Shown here piece by piece: positions 18,879-27,203 of a stretch of 64,000 bases of DNA. Source of the DNA: Hyphomicrobium sp. (GTDB lineage: Bacteria; Pseudomonadota; Alphaproteobacteria; Rhizobiales; Hyphomicrobiaceae). A model generated the notes under the pieces. It was not told the DNA's origin. It saw only the letters and a list, made by a program, of their open reading frames with translations, and did not search any database. The position numbers were made by a program, and so were the translations under genes. The DNA lies in assembly GCA_002928735.1 (NCBI GenBank), contig PERL01000007.1:62001-126000 (forward strand), given 5' to 3'. Position 1 is the first letter of the stretch. Every line of letters starts with the position of its first letter.

Positions 18879-20369
18879 TCAACGCAGTGTGATCGAGATG
18901 GCTTTCAGGTCGGCGTATTTGTGCAGCGCATGCATCGAGCGATCACGCCCGAAGCCAGACTGCTTGAATCCGCCGAACGGCATGGTGATGTCGCAGGCAT
19001 CCCAGCCATTGACCCACACGAGCCCGGCCCTGAGTTCGCGCGCGGTTCGATGAGCGAGCGTCACGTCGCGCGTCCACAACCCGGCGGCCAACCCGTACAC
19101 GGTCCCGTTCGCGATTTTGATCGCCTCCTCCGGCGTCTTAAATCGCGTCACCGCCAGAACCGGCCCAAACACTTCCTCGCGGGCCAGCGTATGCGTCGGC
19201 TGCACGGCGTCAAACACCGTCGGCTCGACATAATAGCCGCCCGTCTCCTCGCGCGCGCGTTTGCCGCCAAGCCGCAGCGTATTGCCTTCGCCGTTCGCCG
19301 TCCCGATGTAGCGCAGCGCCGTCTTCATCTGCTCTTCGCTGACCATTGACCCAAACGTCGTCGTAGGATTAAGCGGATCTCCGGGAATGATCTTCTTGGC
19401 CACTTTCAAAAGCTTGTCGACGAACTCATCCGCGATGTCCTCTTGCACCAACAAGCGCGACGCCGCCGTGCAAACCTCACCCTGATTGAAAAACACGCCC
19501 CACGCTGCGCTCACCGCCGCCGCGTTGAGGTCCGGGCAATCCGCAAACACGATCTGTGGAGATTTGCCGCCCAACTCCAGCGACACGCGCTTCAGGTTCG
19601 ACTGACCAGAATACTGCATCAAGAGCTTGCCCACCGGACCCGAGCCCGTGAACGCGATCATGTCGACGTCCATATGCAAGGCGAGCGCCTTACCAGCCGT
19701 GGCACCAAAGCCGGGCACGATGTTGAGCACGCCCGGCGGCAACCCCGCTTCAAGCGCCAGTTCACCCATCTTCAATGCTGTCAGCGGCGATTGTTCCGCA
19801 GGCTTCAAGACAATGGAATTTCCCATCGCCAGCGCCGGCCCAACTTTCCACATCGCCATCAGCAACGGGAAGTTCCAGGGCACGATGACGCCGATGACGC
19901 CCAGCGGTTCATGCACGGCAAAGGAGATCCGGTCCGTCGTCTCCGGCCCCACTTCGCCATAGACCTTGTCCAGCGCCTCCGCGTAGTAACGCAGCGTCTT
20001 GATCGATCCCGGGATATCGACCGACAGCGAGTCCTTGATCGGCTTGCCGACGTCGAGGCTTTCCAGAAGCGCCAGCTGCTCCGCGTCGCGCTCCATCAGG
20101 TCCGCAAACTTGAACAGGATTTTCTTCTTCTGGCGGTAGTGCATCCGCCGCCATGTGCCCTCTTCGAATGCCCGCCGCGCGGCGGCCACCGCGACATCGA
20201 TGTCGGCCCCGTCAGCCTCCGCCACCTGATTGATGACGGCCCCGTTGCGCGGACTGACGTTGGAGAACGTCTGGCCCGAAAGCGCCGGGACGACTTTCCC
20301 GTCGATCACGGCATGTCCCGGAATCGCCATGCTTCCAGCGAGAGTTTCAAAATGCGCAAGCGAGGTCAT
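18879..20369 (-). CDS. puuC: Gamma-glutamyl-gamma-aminobutyraldehyde dehydrogenase
   Basis: A 496-residue NAD(P)-dependent aldehyde dehydrogenase starts at ATG 20369 after GAGGA. The catalytic Cys lies in FNQGEVCTAASRLLVQ, and VPWNFPLLMAMWKVGPALA and FTGSGPVGKLLM form the cofactor site. The sequence fits the PuuC subgroup, which oxidises gamma-glutamyl-gamma-aminobutyraldehyde to gamma-glutamyl-GABA. The adjacent puuA and puuD support this assignment over a generic aldehyde dehydrogenase. It is 12 bp downstream of puuA. Confidence 0.9.
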   Translation of the reverse strand: MTSLAHFETLAGSMAIPGHAVIDGKVVPALSGQTFSNVSPRNGAVINQVAEADGADIDVAVAAARRAFEEGTWRRMHYRQKKKILFKFADLMERDAEQLALLESLDVGKPIKDSLSVDIPGSIKTLRYYAEALDKVYGEVGPETTDRISFAVHEPLGVIGVIVPWNFPLLMAMWKVGPALAMGNSIVLKPAEQSPLTALKMGELALEAGLPPGVLNIVPGFGATAGKALALHMDVDMIAFTGSGPVGKLLMQYSGQSNLKRVSLELGGKSPQIVFADCPDLNAAAVSAAWGVFFNQGEVCTAASRLLVQEDIADEFVDKLLKVAKKIIPGDPLNPTTTFGSMVSEEQMKTALRYIGTANGEGNTLRLGGKRAREETGGYYVEPTVFDAVQPTHTLAREEVFGPVLAVTRFKTPEEAIKIANGTVYGLAAGLWTRDVTLAHRTARELRAGLVWVNGWDACDITMPFGGFKQSGFGRDRSMHALHKYADLKAISITLR

Positions 20370-20381
20370 GTCAATTCATCC

Positions 20382-21734
20382 TCACGCGACGCGCGCGTAC
20401 CACTGATGATCAAGCGCCGTCACGACGCGTTCGAAGTCGCGCCGTTCCGTGTCTTTCATTTCCGCATAAGTGTTTTGGAAGATCGCGCCCAATTGCTCGG
20501 TCACCGCCGTCGAATCCCGGAACTGGGCGATGGCATTGTTCCACGCCGTCGGCACCTTCGGTGCATTCGACCCGTCGCAATTGCCTTCCGCCGCCGGTCC
20601 CGGATCGAGCTTGTTCACGATCCCGTGGTGAATGCCGCCGAGTACCGCCGCAAGAACGAGATATGGATTGGCGTCCGCCCCCGCGATGCGGTGCTCCACG
20701 CGGGTGGCATTCGCAGAAGTGTTAAGCACCCGCAGCGACGCGGTGCGATTGTTGAAACCCCAATGCGCCGCCATCGGCACATACGATTTCGGCTGATAGC
20801 GCCGGTATGCATTCGCCGACTGCGCCCAAATCGCCATGAAGTCCCCCATCGTCTCGCGCAATCCACCAAGCGCGTTTCGGAACAGGGGCGAGATCGGATC
20901 GCCGGCAAAGACGTTCTTTCCGTCCTTATCCACCAGCGACACATGGATATGCATGCCCGATCCCGACCAATCATGGTGCGGTTTGGCCATGAACGTCGCT
21001 TCCATCTTGTGCGCACGCGCCGCAGCTTTCACCGCCCGCTTCAAGAGCAGCCCGTCCAGCGCCGCCCCCGCCGCATCCTTCTTATGCTTGAGATTGATCT
21101 CGAATTGTCCCGGACCCGCCTCCTGCAGTACGGCATCCACCGGCAGCCCTTGTGCTTCGGCGATTTTGTAAATGTCGTCGATAAACGGCCCGACGCAATC
21201 CAGCTCCTCGAACTGATAGAGCTGCTGCCAATCCGGATTGTCTACGAGCCCGCACGGCGTCTTCAATTCGAACACGCCGTTGCTCGACGCAGCGCTGACG
21301 TAGAATTCAAGTTCCACCGCCGTCACCGGCTGGAAACCCATCTTGCCCAGAGCTGCCGTCTGCCGCTGCAAGATCCGCCGCGGATCGAGCCCGCCGTCAT
21401 CTTCCACCGGTACCATCACTGCCTGCGCATGGGTGGTCCCGTCGACAGCCACCGGCGCAAGTGTCTCTGCCAGGATCTTGAACTGCAGATCCGGATCACC
21501 CGTTTCCCACAGCCGCCCGGTCTCTTCCACGCACGATCCGCGCATATCCATGATGTAGCAGGTGGACGGAACCATGAAGCCTTTGTCGGCGAACGCCAGC
21601 AGATCGCGCGAGCGGATACGCTTGCCGCGCGGAATGCCGTTGAGGTCGTGCATGAAGATGTCGATCCACTGCACGCTGGGATATTTCGCGAGAAAGTCCT
21701 TGGCCTGCTCGGTCGTCAGATACGTCTCAGTCAT
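20382..21734 (-). CDS. puuA: Gamma-glutamylputrescine synthetase (glutamine synthetase family)
   Basis: ATG 21734 overlaps the puuD stop codon by four bases (ATGA) and gives 450 residues. The fold is that of glutamine synthetase (GSGMHIHVSLVDKDGKNVFAG, AHWGFNNRTASLRV, RVEHRIAGADANPYL), but the adenylylation Tyr region of GlnA is lacking, as in GS-like ligases. PuuA joins putrescine to glutamate with ATP, making the first intermediate of the glutamylation route. The flanking puuC and puuD make polyamine substrates much likelier than ammonia. Related enzymes act on other polyamines or ethanolamine. Confidence 0.9.
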   Translation of the reverse strand: MTETYLTTEQAKDFLAKYPSVQWIDIFMHDLNGIPRGKRIRSRDLLAFADKGFMVPSTCYIMDMRGSCVEETGRLWETGDPDLQFKILAETLAPVAVDGTTHAQAVMVPVEDDGGLDPRRILQRQTAALGKMGFQPVTAVELEFYVSAASSNGVFELKTPCGLVDNPDWQQLYQFEELDCVGPFIDDIYKIAEAQGLPVDAVLQEAGPGQFEINLKHKKDAAGAALDGLLLKRAVKAAARAHKMEATFMAKPHHDWSGSGMHIHVSLVDKDGKNVFAGDPISPLFRNALGGLRETMGDFMAIWAQSANAYRRYQPKSYVPMAAHWGFNNRTASLRVLNTSANATRVEHRIAGADANPYLVLAAVLGGIHHGIVNKLDPGPAAEGNCDGSNAPKVPTAWNNAIAQFRDSTAVTEQLGAIFQNTYAEMKDTERRDFERVVTALDHQWYARVA

Positions 21735-22468
21735 GACAGCTTGGCTCCTGCTGCGCTGCCAAACCGGCGGAACAGCTTCACAGATACGGGGTTTTCTGAA
21801 GCGCGCCACTCGGGGTGCCACTGCACACCGAGACAGAACGGGTGATCATCGGGTCCGCGGACGGCCTCAACGAGACCATCCTCGGCAAAGGCTTCCGCCG
21901 TGAGCCGCGGAGCCAGATCCTTGAGACCTTGACCATGCAGCGAGTTGACCAGAATTTCCTCCTGGCCGACCCATTCGCGCAAGCGGCCAGTGAGATTGAG
22001 CGAGTGCACAGGCCCCCACCGCTCCTCCAGAGAAACCTCTTTGCGCTCGCGATGATCCCGCTTGCCCTCTTGCGCATGGACAGCCTGATGCAGCGTCCCA
22101 CCGAGCGCGACATTCAGTTCCTGAAAGCCCCGGCAGATCGCCATCATCGGGATTTTCCGCTCAACAGCCGTACGGATCAGCGGCAACGTCACCGCATCGC
22201 GTGCCGGATCGAGAGCATCCGGAATCACAGGGTCTTCCTTGCTGTAATGCCCAGGCGCGACGTTAGATGGGCTGCCCGAAAACAGAATGCCGTCCGCCAC
22301 GTCCAGCACCGCGCCGATGTCCACGAGTGCGGCATCGAGCGGTATGAGCAACGGCTGGCATTCGGCCACCTCGGCGACGGCAGCCGAATACTTCCGGCTG
22401 ACCGCATCGAAGGTGTAGCCCTCAATGGTCTTCGTACAGCAGGGAATGACGACGATCGGACGGCTCAT
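21731..22468 (-). CDS. puuD: Gamma-glutamyl-gamma-aminobutyrate hydrolase (class I glutamine amidotransferase-like)
   Basis: This 245-residue hydrolase splits gamma-glutamyl-GABA into glutamate and GABA, recycling the glutamate used by PuuA. The nucleophile elbow AICRGFQELNV contains the catalytic Cys, and GVQWHPEW holds the His/Glu pair of the triad. HSLHGQ-like and VNSLHGQGLKDLAPRL strings match the peptidase C26 family. It overlaps the spuC-like gene (start) and puuA (stop) by 4 bp each, so all three should be translationally coupled. Confidence 0.93.
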   Translation of the reverse strand: MSRPIVVIPCCTKTIEGYTFDAVSRKYSAAVAEVAECQPLLIPLDAALVDIGAVLDVADGILFSGSPSNVAPGHYSKEDPVIPDALDPARDAVTLPLIRTAVERKIPMMAICRGFQELNVALGGTLHQAVHAQEGKRDHRERKEVSLEERWGPVHSLNLTGRLREWVGQEEILVNSLHGQGLKDLAPRLTAEAFAEDGLVEAVRGPDDHPFCLGVQWHPEWRASENPVSVKLFRRFGSAAGAKLS

Positions 22469-23847
22469 GCGGCGAGCTCTCCGGCGACATCGTTCAGCGT
22501 CAGGTCGAGCACCTTGGCGATCACGCGCTCGGCTTCCGCGAAATGCTCTTCCGTGAAGATCAGCGGCGGCGCGGTCACCATCGTGTCGCCGATGGCGCGC
22601 ATGATGTAGCCCTCGCGCGAGAAGTGATTACGGCAGATCGTGCCCACCCGGCCTGGATCGTCGAAGCGACGGCGCGTGCGCTTGTCGGCGACGAGTTCGA
22701 TAGCGCCCAGCATGCCGATGGAACGCACTTCGCCGACGAGTGGGTGGTCCTTGAACTTGCCCAGCATACGCGCCAGCGCCGGTCCGGTCACATCGTTGAC
22801 CTTCTCCACCAGCCGCTCGCGTTCCATGATCTCGATGTTCTTCAGTGCGACCGCGCACGCCACCGGATGTCCGGCATACGTGTAGCCATGATAAAATTCG
22901 TCGTCGTGCTCCGCGAACGCATTTGCCACGCGGTCGCCCACCAAGAGCCCCGACAACGGGATGTAACCCGACGTCGCCGCCTTCGCGAACGTGACGAGGT
23001 CCGGCTTGGTGCCGTAGTAATCGGCCGCAAACCACTTGCCCGTGCGCCCGAAGCCCGTGATGACCTCGTCGTGCAGGAACAGAATGCCGTACTTTTCGAC
23101 GATCTTCTGCACCGCCGGCCAATAGGTCGACGGCGCAATCTTCAATCCGCCAGCCCCCATCACCGGCTCGCCCACGAACGCCGCGACGTTCTCAGGTCCC
23201 ACCGCCAGGATTTCGTCTTCGACGGCCTTTGCCGCGCGCAGGCCGAATTCTTCCGGCGTCTCGCCCTGTTCCGAATTGCCATACCAGTAAGGTTCCATCA
23301 CGTGCCGGAAGCCTTCGTAGGGCGGATAGAGCTGCGAATGCATCAGCGCCATGCCGCCCATCGAGGCCGCCGTAATCGTCGAGCCGTGATAGGCGTTGCG
23401 CCGGCTGATGATGATGCGCCGCTTCGGCTCGCCCTTGATGACCCAGTAATGCCGGATCATGCGCACGGCCGTGTCGTTTGATTCCGAACCCGACGACCCG
23501 TAGAACACCTGCCGGATGCCCGCCGGCGCGATCTGAGACAGCTTTTCCGATAGCTCAACGACACGCGGATGCGTCGTCTGGAAAAACGTATTGTAGTACG
23601 GCAGCTCCAGCATCTGATCGTAAGCAGCTTTTGCCAGTTCCTCGCGGCCGTATCCGACGTTCGTCGTCCACAGGCCCGACATGCCGTCGAGCACGCGCTT
23701 ACCTTCACTGTCGATGAAGTGCGCGCCTTCCCCGCCGACAATCACCCGCGAGCCGGCCGCCCGCAGCGACTTGTGGTTGGAGAACGGATGCAAATGATGC
23801 TTCGCATCCAGCTCCTGCATCCGAGCCGTGGAATATTTGTTCGACAT
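22465..23847 (-). CDS. spuC: Putrescine/gamma-glutamylputrescine:pyruvate aminotransferase-like enzyme
   Basis: ATG 23847 gives a 460-residue class III PLP aminotransferase, the first gene of the operon. HPFSNHKSLRAAG, GLWTTNVGYGREELA and the PLP lysine in TFAKAATSGYIPLSG match the SpuC/putrescine-pyruvate transaminase group. It could deaminate putrescine directly to 4-aminobutanal. Because no PuuB oxidase gene is present, it could instead deaminate gamma-glutamylputrescine made by PuuA. A longer upstream frame (to 23943) lacks conservation. GGAG lies 11 nt before the chosen start. Confidence 0.85.
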   Translation of the reverse strand: MSNKYSTARMQELDAKHHLHPFSNHKSLRAAGSRVIVGGEGAHFIDSEGKRVLDGMSGLWTTNVGYGREELAKAAYDQMLELPYYNTFFQTTHPRVVELSEKLSQIAPAGIRQVFYGSSGSESNDTAVRMIRHYWVIKGEPKRRIIISRRNAYHGSTITAASMGGMALMHSQLYPPYEGFRHVMEPYWYGNSEQGETPEEFGLRAAKAVEDEILAVGPENVAAFVGEPVMGAGGLKIAPSTYWPAVQKIVEKYGILFLHDEVITGFGRTGKWFAADYYGTKPDLVTFAKAATSGYIPLSGLLVGDRVANAFAEHDDEFYHGYTYAGHPVACAVALKNIEIMERERLVEKVNDVTGPALARMLGKFKDHPLVGEVRSIGMLGAIELVADKRTRRRFDDPGRVGTICRNHFSREGYIMRAIGDTMVTAPPLIFTEEHFAEAERVIAKVLDLTLNDVAGELAA

Positions 23848-24207
23848 GTGAGCTTGGTCTCCAGCTAAGGCACGATCCCCCGTGGGATCTTTCGTCAATG
23901 AGGCTGGAGATCTCCCGGGGGCGTGAAACCGACGCGCGCGCAAAGCCGCAAAAGCTCGTTCTTTTGCGTGCGGCGGTCAAAAAGATTGGCGATGGCCGAG
24001 GGGCGATGCGTGCGTGTCATATCGATATCGCTCCTCCCTCATCATGGCGCTGGTCCAGCGCACGTGGCCGCGTTCATACCGCGCATTGAGAACAGGCCTC
24101 AGCCGCACCGTCAACCTGTGCGCCGGGACCGCCCGTAGGGCTTTACAAAGCCATCGCGATAGCGCACAGGTTATGATCTACGCCGTAGAAGTGTCAAGAC
24201 CAATCCC
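23848..24207. promoter_or_regulatory. Divergent control region of the diamine operon and the tetR gene
   Basis: This 360-bp space between divergent starts holds several dyads. In the spuC leader there is a hairpin GATCCC-CCGT-GGGATC (23874-23889) and a 10-bp palindrome GGAGATCTCC (23906-23915). Further on is ATATCGATAT (24019-24028), near where the operon promoter could lie. The tetR-proximal part has a long inverted repeat, listed separately. No exact promoter hexamers were assigned. Confidence 0.5.
24113..24172. promoter_or_regulatory. Long-spaced inverted repeat, candidate TetR operator
   Basis: Perfect 11-bp arms AACCTGTGCGC (24113-24123) and GCGCACAGGTT (24162-24172) are 38 bp apart. 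Almost centred between them is a perfect 14-bp palindrome GGCTTTACAAAGCC (24139-24152). The whole element lies 36-95 bp before the GTG start of the TetR gene, a natural place for autoregulation and for control of the divergent operon. Confidence 0.5.
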
Positions 24208-24876
24208 GTGCGAAAACCAAAAGCCCGCTCCCGCACCCCCCGTGGCCTGGATCGTTCCGAGATCCTAGAGGCTGCTTTCGGCTTGCTCGACGCGGCAGGA
24301 GAAGAGGGGTTTTCCGTTCGCAAGGTCGGCGCCGCGATGGGCATCGATCCAATGACGGTGTTGCACCATTTTCGCTCGAAGGAGGAATTGCTTCGCCAGA
24401 TCGCCGATCGGGCCTTGGGATCGATTGCCTTGCCCGAACCCTCCGGAACCTGGCAAGCGGACTTGATGAACGTCGCTATCGCCTACCGCGAACTGGCCCG
24501 CCGGCATCCTCGGCTGTTCCATCTCCACTTCCGCTTTCACGCCACCGGCATGGCTGACCACGTCTCCAGCGAAATCGTCTATCGCGCGCTCCTGGATGCC
24601 GGTCTGCCGCCGGAGCGGGCGGCGGGTCTTGGCTTATCGTTCTATGCGTTTGTGCTGGGCTTCGCGCTCGCCGAAATCGAAGGTCTGCTCAAGCCGCTCG
24701 ACGGAACGCAAGAACAGGAAATGGCCGGACTTGCCGTCGAGACATTTCCAGCGACTGCAGCGCTCCTGCCTGCGTTCCGCTCGTTGGATAGCGATCAGGC
24801 CTTCACCGACGCCGTCGGCGCATTCATCGCGGGCATTACACCGGGTGGAGCGGCCAGAACCGGCCGCGCGGCCTAG
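24208..24876 (+). CDS. TetR/AcrR family transcriptional regulator
   Basis: A 222-residue regulator starts at GTG. The helix-turn-helix is at about residues 28-60 (FSVRKVGAAMGIDPMTVLHHF, in two parts around the turn), following the basic N-terminus MRKPKARSRTPRG. The rest is a helical ligand-binding domain of unknown specificity. Its start faces the diamine operon across 360 bp, so local repression relieved by a polyamine-derived ligand is the simplest inference. Its last four bases overlap the convergent phoB stop region. Confidence 0.88.
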   Translation: MRKPKARSRTPRGLDRSEILEAAFGLLDAAGEEGFSVRKVGAAMGIDPMTVLHHFRSKEELLRQIADRALGSIALPEPSGTWQADLMNVAIAYRELARRHPRLFHLHFRFHATGMADHVSSEIVYRALLDAGLPPERAAGLGLSFYAFVLGFALAEIEGLLKPLDGTQEQEMAGLAVETFPATAALLPAFRSLDSDQAFTDAVGAFIAGITPGGAARTGRAA

Positions 24877-25562
24877 CTCTCGTCGTCGAACACATAGCCC
24901 GCGCCGCGAACCGTTCGGATGGGATCAGGCTCGTTGCCGCGCACGATCGCTTTGCGCAAACGGCCGACATGCACGTCCACCGTTCGTTCATCGACGTCCG
25001 AATCCCGGCCCCACGTCCCGTCCAGCAGCTGCGAACGGCTGAGCACCCGCCCCGTGTTTTCCATGAACTGTTCCAACAGGCGGTATTCTGTCGGGCCGAC
25101 GTTCACCTCGCGGCCAAAGCGCGTCACCCGGTGCGCCACCCGGTCGAGTTTAATGCCGTTGCCTTCCAGCACGTCGGCGATTCGTTCCGGCGCGGCGCGG
25201 CGCAACAGAGCTTTTACGCGCGCCACAAGTTCCGAAACTGAAAACGGCTTGACCACATAGTCGTCGGCACCGGTCTGCAAGCCCCGGATCTTGTCGCCTT
25301 CCTCGCCGCGCGCCGTCAGCATGATAACCGGCAGGCCCTTTGTCTCCGGTCGCGCCCGGATCTGCCGGCAGATCTCGATGCCTGCAAGACCCGGCAGCAT
25401 CCAATCGAGAATGATGAGATCAGGCCGTTCTTCCTGCATCACCATCATGGCATCGGTACCAGATGGCGTGTGCACGACGTTATAGCCCTCCGCCTGGAGA
25501 TTGTAGGACAGAAGCGTGACGATCGACTCCTCGTCCTCGACGATCAGAACCTTAGCCGGCAT
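24873..25562 (-). CDS. phoB: Phosphate regulon response regulator
   Basis: This 229-residue OmpR-type regulator has a receiver domain (about 1-120, phospho-acceptor Asp53 in LIILDWMLPG, Lys in VVKPFS) and a winged-helix DNA-binding domain (about 130-229, DVDERTVDVHVGRLRKAI, RTVRGAGYVF). It activates Pho-box promoters when phosphorylated by PhoR in low phosphate. It is the last gene of the phoR-pstSCAB-phoU-phoB series, 25 bp after phoU. Confidence 0.96.
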   Translation of the reverse strand: MPAKVLIVEDEESIVTLLSYNLQAEGYNVVHTPSGTDAMMVMQEERPDLIILDWMLPGLAGIEICRQIRARPETKGLPVIMLTARGEEGDKIRGLQTGADDYVVKPFSVSELVARVKALLRRAAPERIADVLEGNGIKLDRVAHRVTRFGREVNVGPTEYRLLEQFMENTGRVLSRSQLLDGTWGRDSDVDERTVDVHVGRLRKAIVRGNEPDPIRTVRGAGYVFDDES

Positions 25563-25587
25563 GGACTTTTCTTCTCAATCTTTCGCC

Positions 25588-26304
25588 TTAGCGGATGGGA
25601 CCCGACATGAGGGTTGAACTGGTGAGATCGCCCTTCGGACGCTCGCCTTCCGGCAGCGATCCACGCGTCATATACGTGACCGTCTCGGCGATGTTGGTCG
25701 TGTGATCGCCAATCCGCTCGAGGTTTTTCGCCACGAAGAGCAAATGCGTGCATAGTCCGATGTTGCGCGGATCTTCCATCATGTACGTCAGAAGTTCGCG
25801 GAACACCGAATTGTAGACGGCATCCAGGTTTTCATCCTGCCGCCAGACCTGCATCGCTCGCTCGGGATTGCGCGCCGCGTAGGCGTCGAGCACATCCTTC
25901 AACTGCCGCGATGCCAGATCGGTCATATGCTGCAAGCCGGTCAGCAATCCCTTGGGATGCGTCTCCCCCGAAATGGCCTGCGCGCGCTTGGCGACATTCT
26001 TGGCAAGATCGCCAACGCGCTCCAGTTCACCGGCCACCTTGAGCACCGAGATCACCTGCCGCAGATCGTTCGCCAGCGGCTGCCGGCGTGCGATCATCAG
26101 GATGACCTGCTCTTCCAGCTCACGGTGCAGCAAGTCGATGGTGGCATCGCTGGCGACCGTCGCCCGCGCCCGCGCGGGATTGTGGCTGGCCAGAGAATCG
26201 AAAGCCTCACCGACGAGCTGTTCGGCAAGCCCACCCATCTGGCTGATCTTGTCGTCCAAACCCGCGAGTTCCTGCTCGTACGACTTCACGATGTGTTCTG
26301 ACAT
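25588..26304 (-). CDS. phoU: Phosphate signalling protein PhoU
   Basis: ATG 26304, with an AAGGAA site, gives 238 residues of the normal PhoU length. The two three-helix bundles carry the repeated metal-binding pattern, seen as ELERVGDLAKNVAKRA and NLERIGDHTTNIAETV. PhoU couples the Pst transporter to PhoR and keeps PhoB inactive when phosphate is plentiful. It lies between pstB and phoB as in related bacteria. Confidence 0.96.
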   Translation of the reverse strand: MSEHIVKSYEQELAGLDDKISQMGGLAEQLVGEAFDSLASHNPARARATVASDATIDLLHRELEEQVILMIARRQPLANDLRQVISVLKVAGELERVGDLAKNVAKRAQAISGETHPKGLLTGLQHMTDLASRQLKDVLDAYAARNPERAMQVWRQDENLDAVYNSVFRELLTYMMEDPRNIGLCTHLLFVAKNLERIGDHTTNIAETVTYMTRGSLPEGERPKGDLTSSTLMSGPIR

Positions 26305-26358
26305 GGCGTGTTCCTTCCCCGGTCGGGGAGCAAATGGCACGATAAGGGTTAAGCGAAC

Positions 26359-27177
26359 TCAGCCGAAGCGGCCAGTGATGTAGTCCTGCGTCCGCTTGTC
26401 GGTCGGGTTGGTGAAGATGTCGCTTGTGCTTCCCGTCTCCACCAGAATGCCAAGATGGAAGAAGGCGGTGCGCTGTGAAACGCGGGCGGCCTGCTGCATC
26501 GAATGAGTCACGATAATCATCGTGAAGTTGTGACGCAGTTCTTCCATGAGTTCTTCAATACGAGCCGTTGCAATCGGGTCGAGCGCGGAGCACGGCTCGT
26601 CCATCAGGATGATTTCCGGATTGATCGCAATCGTCCGTGCGATGCAGAGCCGCTGCTGCTGTCCGCCGGAGAGCCCAGTGCCGCTATCGTTCAGGCGATC
26701 CTTCACTTCTTCCCAAAGACTGGCCTTGCGCAGGCTGCTCTCGACGATCTGATCGAGCTCCACCTTGGACTTTGAAAGACCGTGAATGCGCGGCCCATAG
26801 GCGACGTTGTCGTAAATCGACTTCGGAAACGGGTTCGGCTTCTGGAACACCATGCCCACGCGGGCGCGCAGCTGCACGGGATCGAGGGCGGGATCGTAGA
26901 TGTCTTTCCCGTCGATCTGAATAAGGCCTTCCACCCGGCACGAAGCGACCGTGTCGTTCATCCGGTTGATGCACCGGAGAAACGTCGACTTTCCACAGCC
27001 CGATGGCCCGATGAAAGCCGTCACCGACTTCTCGGGAATGTCGACGGAAACGTCCTTTAGAGCGTGCTTTGCCCCATAATAGACGTTCACGTTCTTTGCT
27101 GCGACTTTGGTGGGCGTCGTTGTCGGTGCTTGAGCTTGGGTGGTCATCATGATGAGCGGGTCTGGTCGCATGTCCAT
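26359..27177 (-). CDS. pstB: Phosphate ABC transporter ATP-binding protein
   Basis: This 272-residue cytoplasmic ATPase energises the Pst phosphate importer. Walker A is GPSGCGKST, the ABC signature LSGGQQQR, and Walker [13 protein letters not shown]. The first 20 or so residues (ending QAPTTTPTK) are unconserved, and Met10 or Met11 are possible alternative starts. It follows pstA by 26 bp. Confidence 0.96.
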   Translation of the reverse strand: MDMRPDPLIMMTTQAQAPTTTPTKVAAKNVNVYYGAKHALKDVSVDIPEKSVTAFIGPSGCGKSTFLRCINRMNDTVASCRVEGLIQIDGKDIYDPALDPVQLRARVGMVFQKPNPFPKSIYDNVAYGPRIHGLSKSKVELDQIVESSLRKASLWEEVKDRLNDSGTGLSGGQQQRLCIARTIAINPEIILMDEPCSALDPIATARIEELMEELRHNFTMIIVTHSMQQAARVSQRTAFFHLGILVETGSTSDIFTNPTDKRTQDYITGRFG

Positions 27178-27203
27178 GGGATGTCTCTATGTTCCTATAA
27201 CGG

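Noticed and set aside
19443-21845. An 800-codon plus-strand open frame opposite puuC, puuA and part of puuD
   Set aside because: It is antisense to three genes with strong family matches, is rich in Arg and His as expected for a shadow frame in GC-rich DNA, and matches no protein family.
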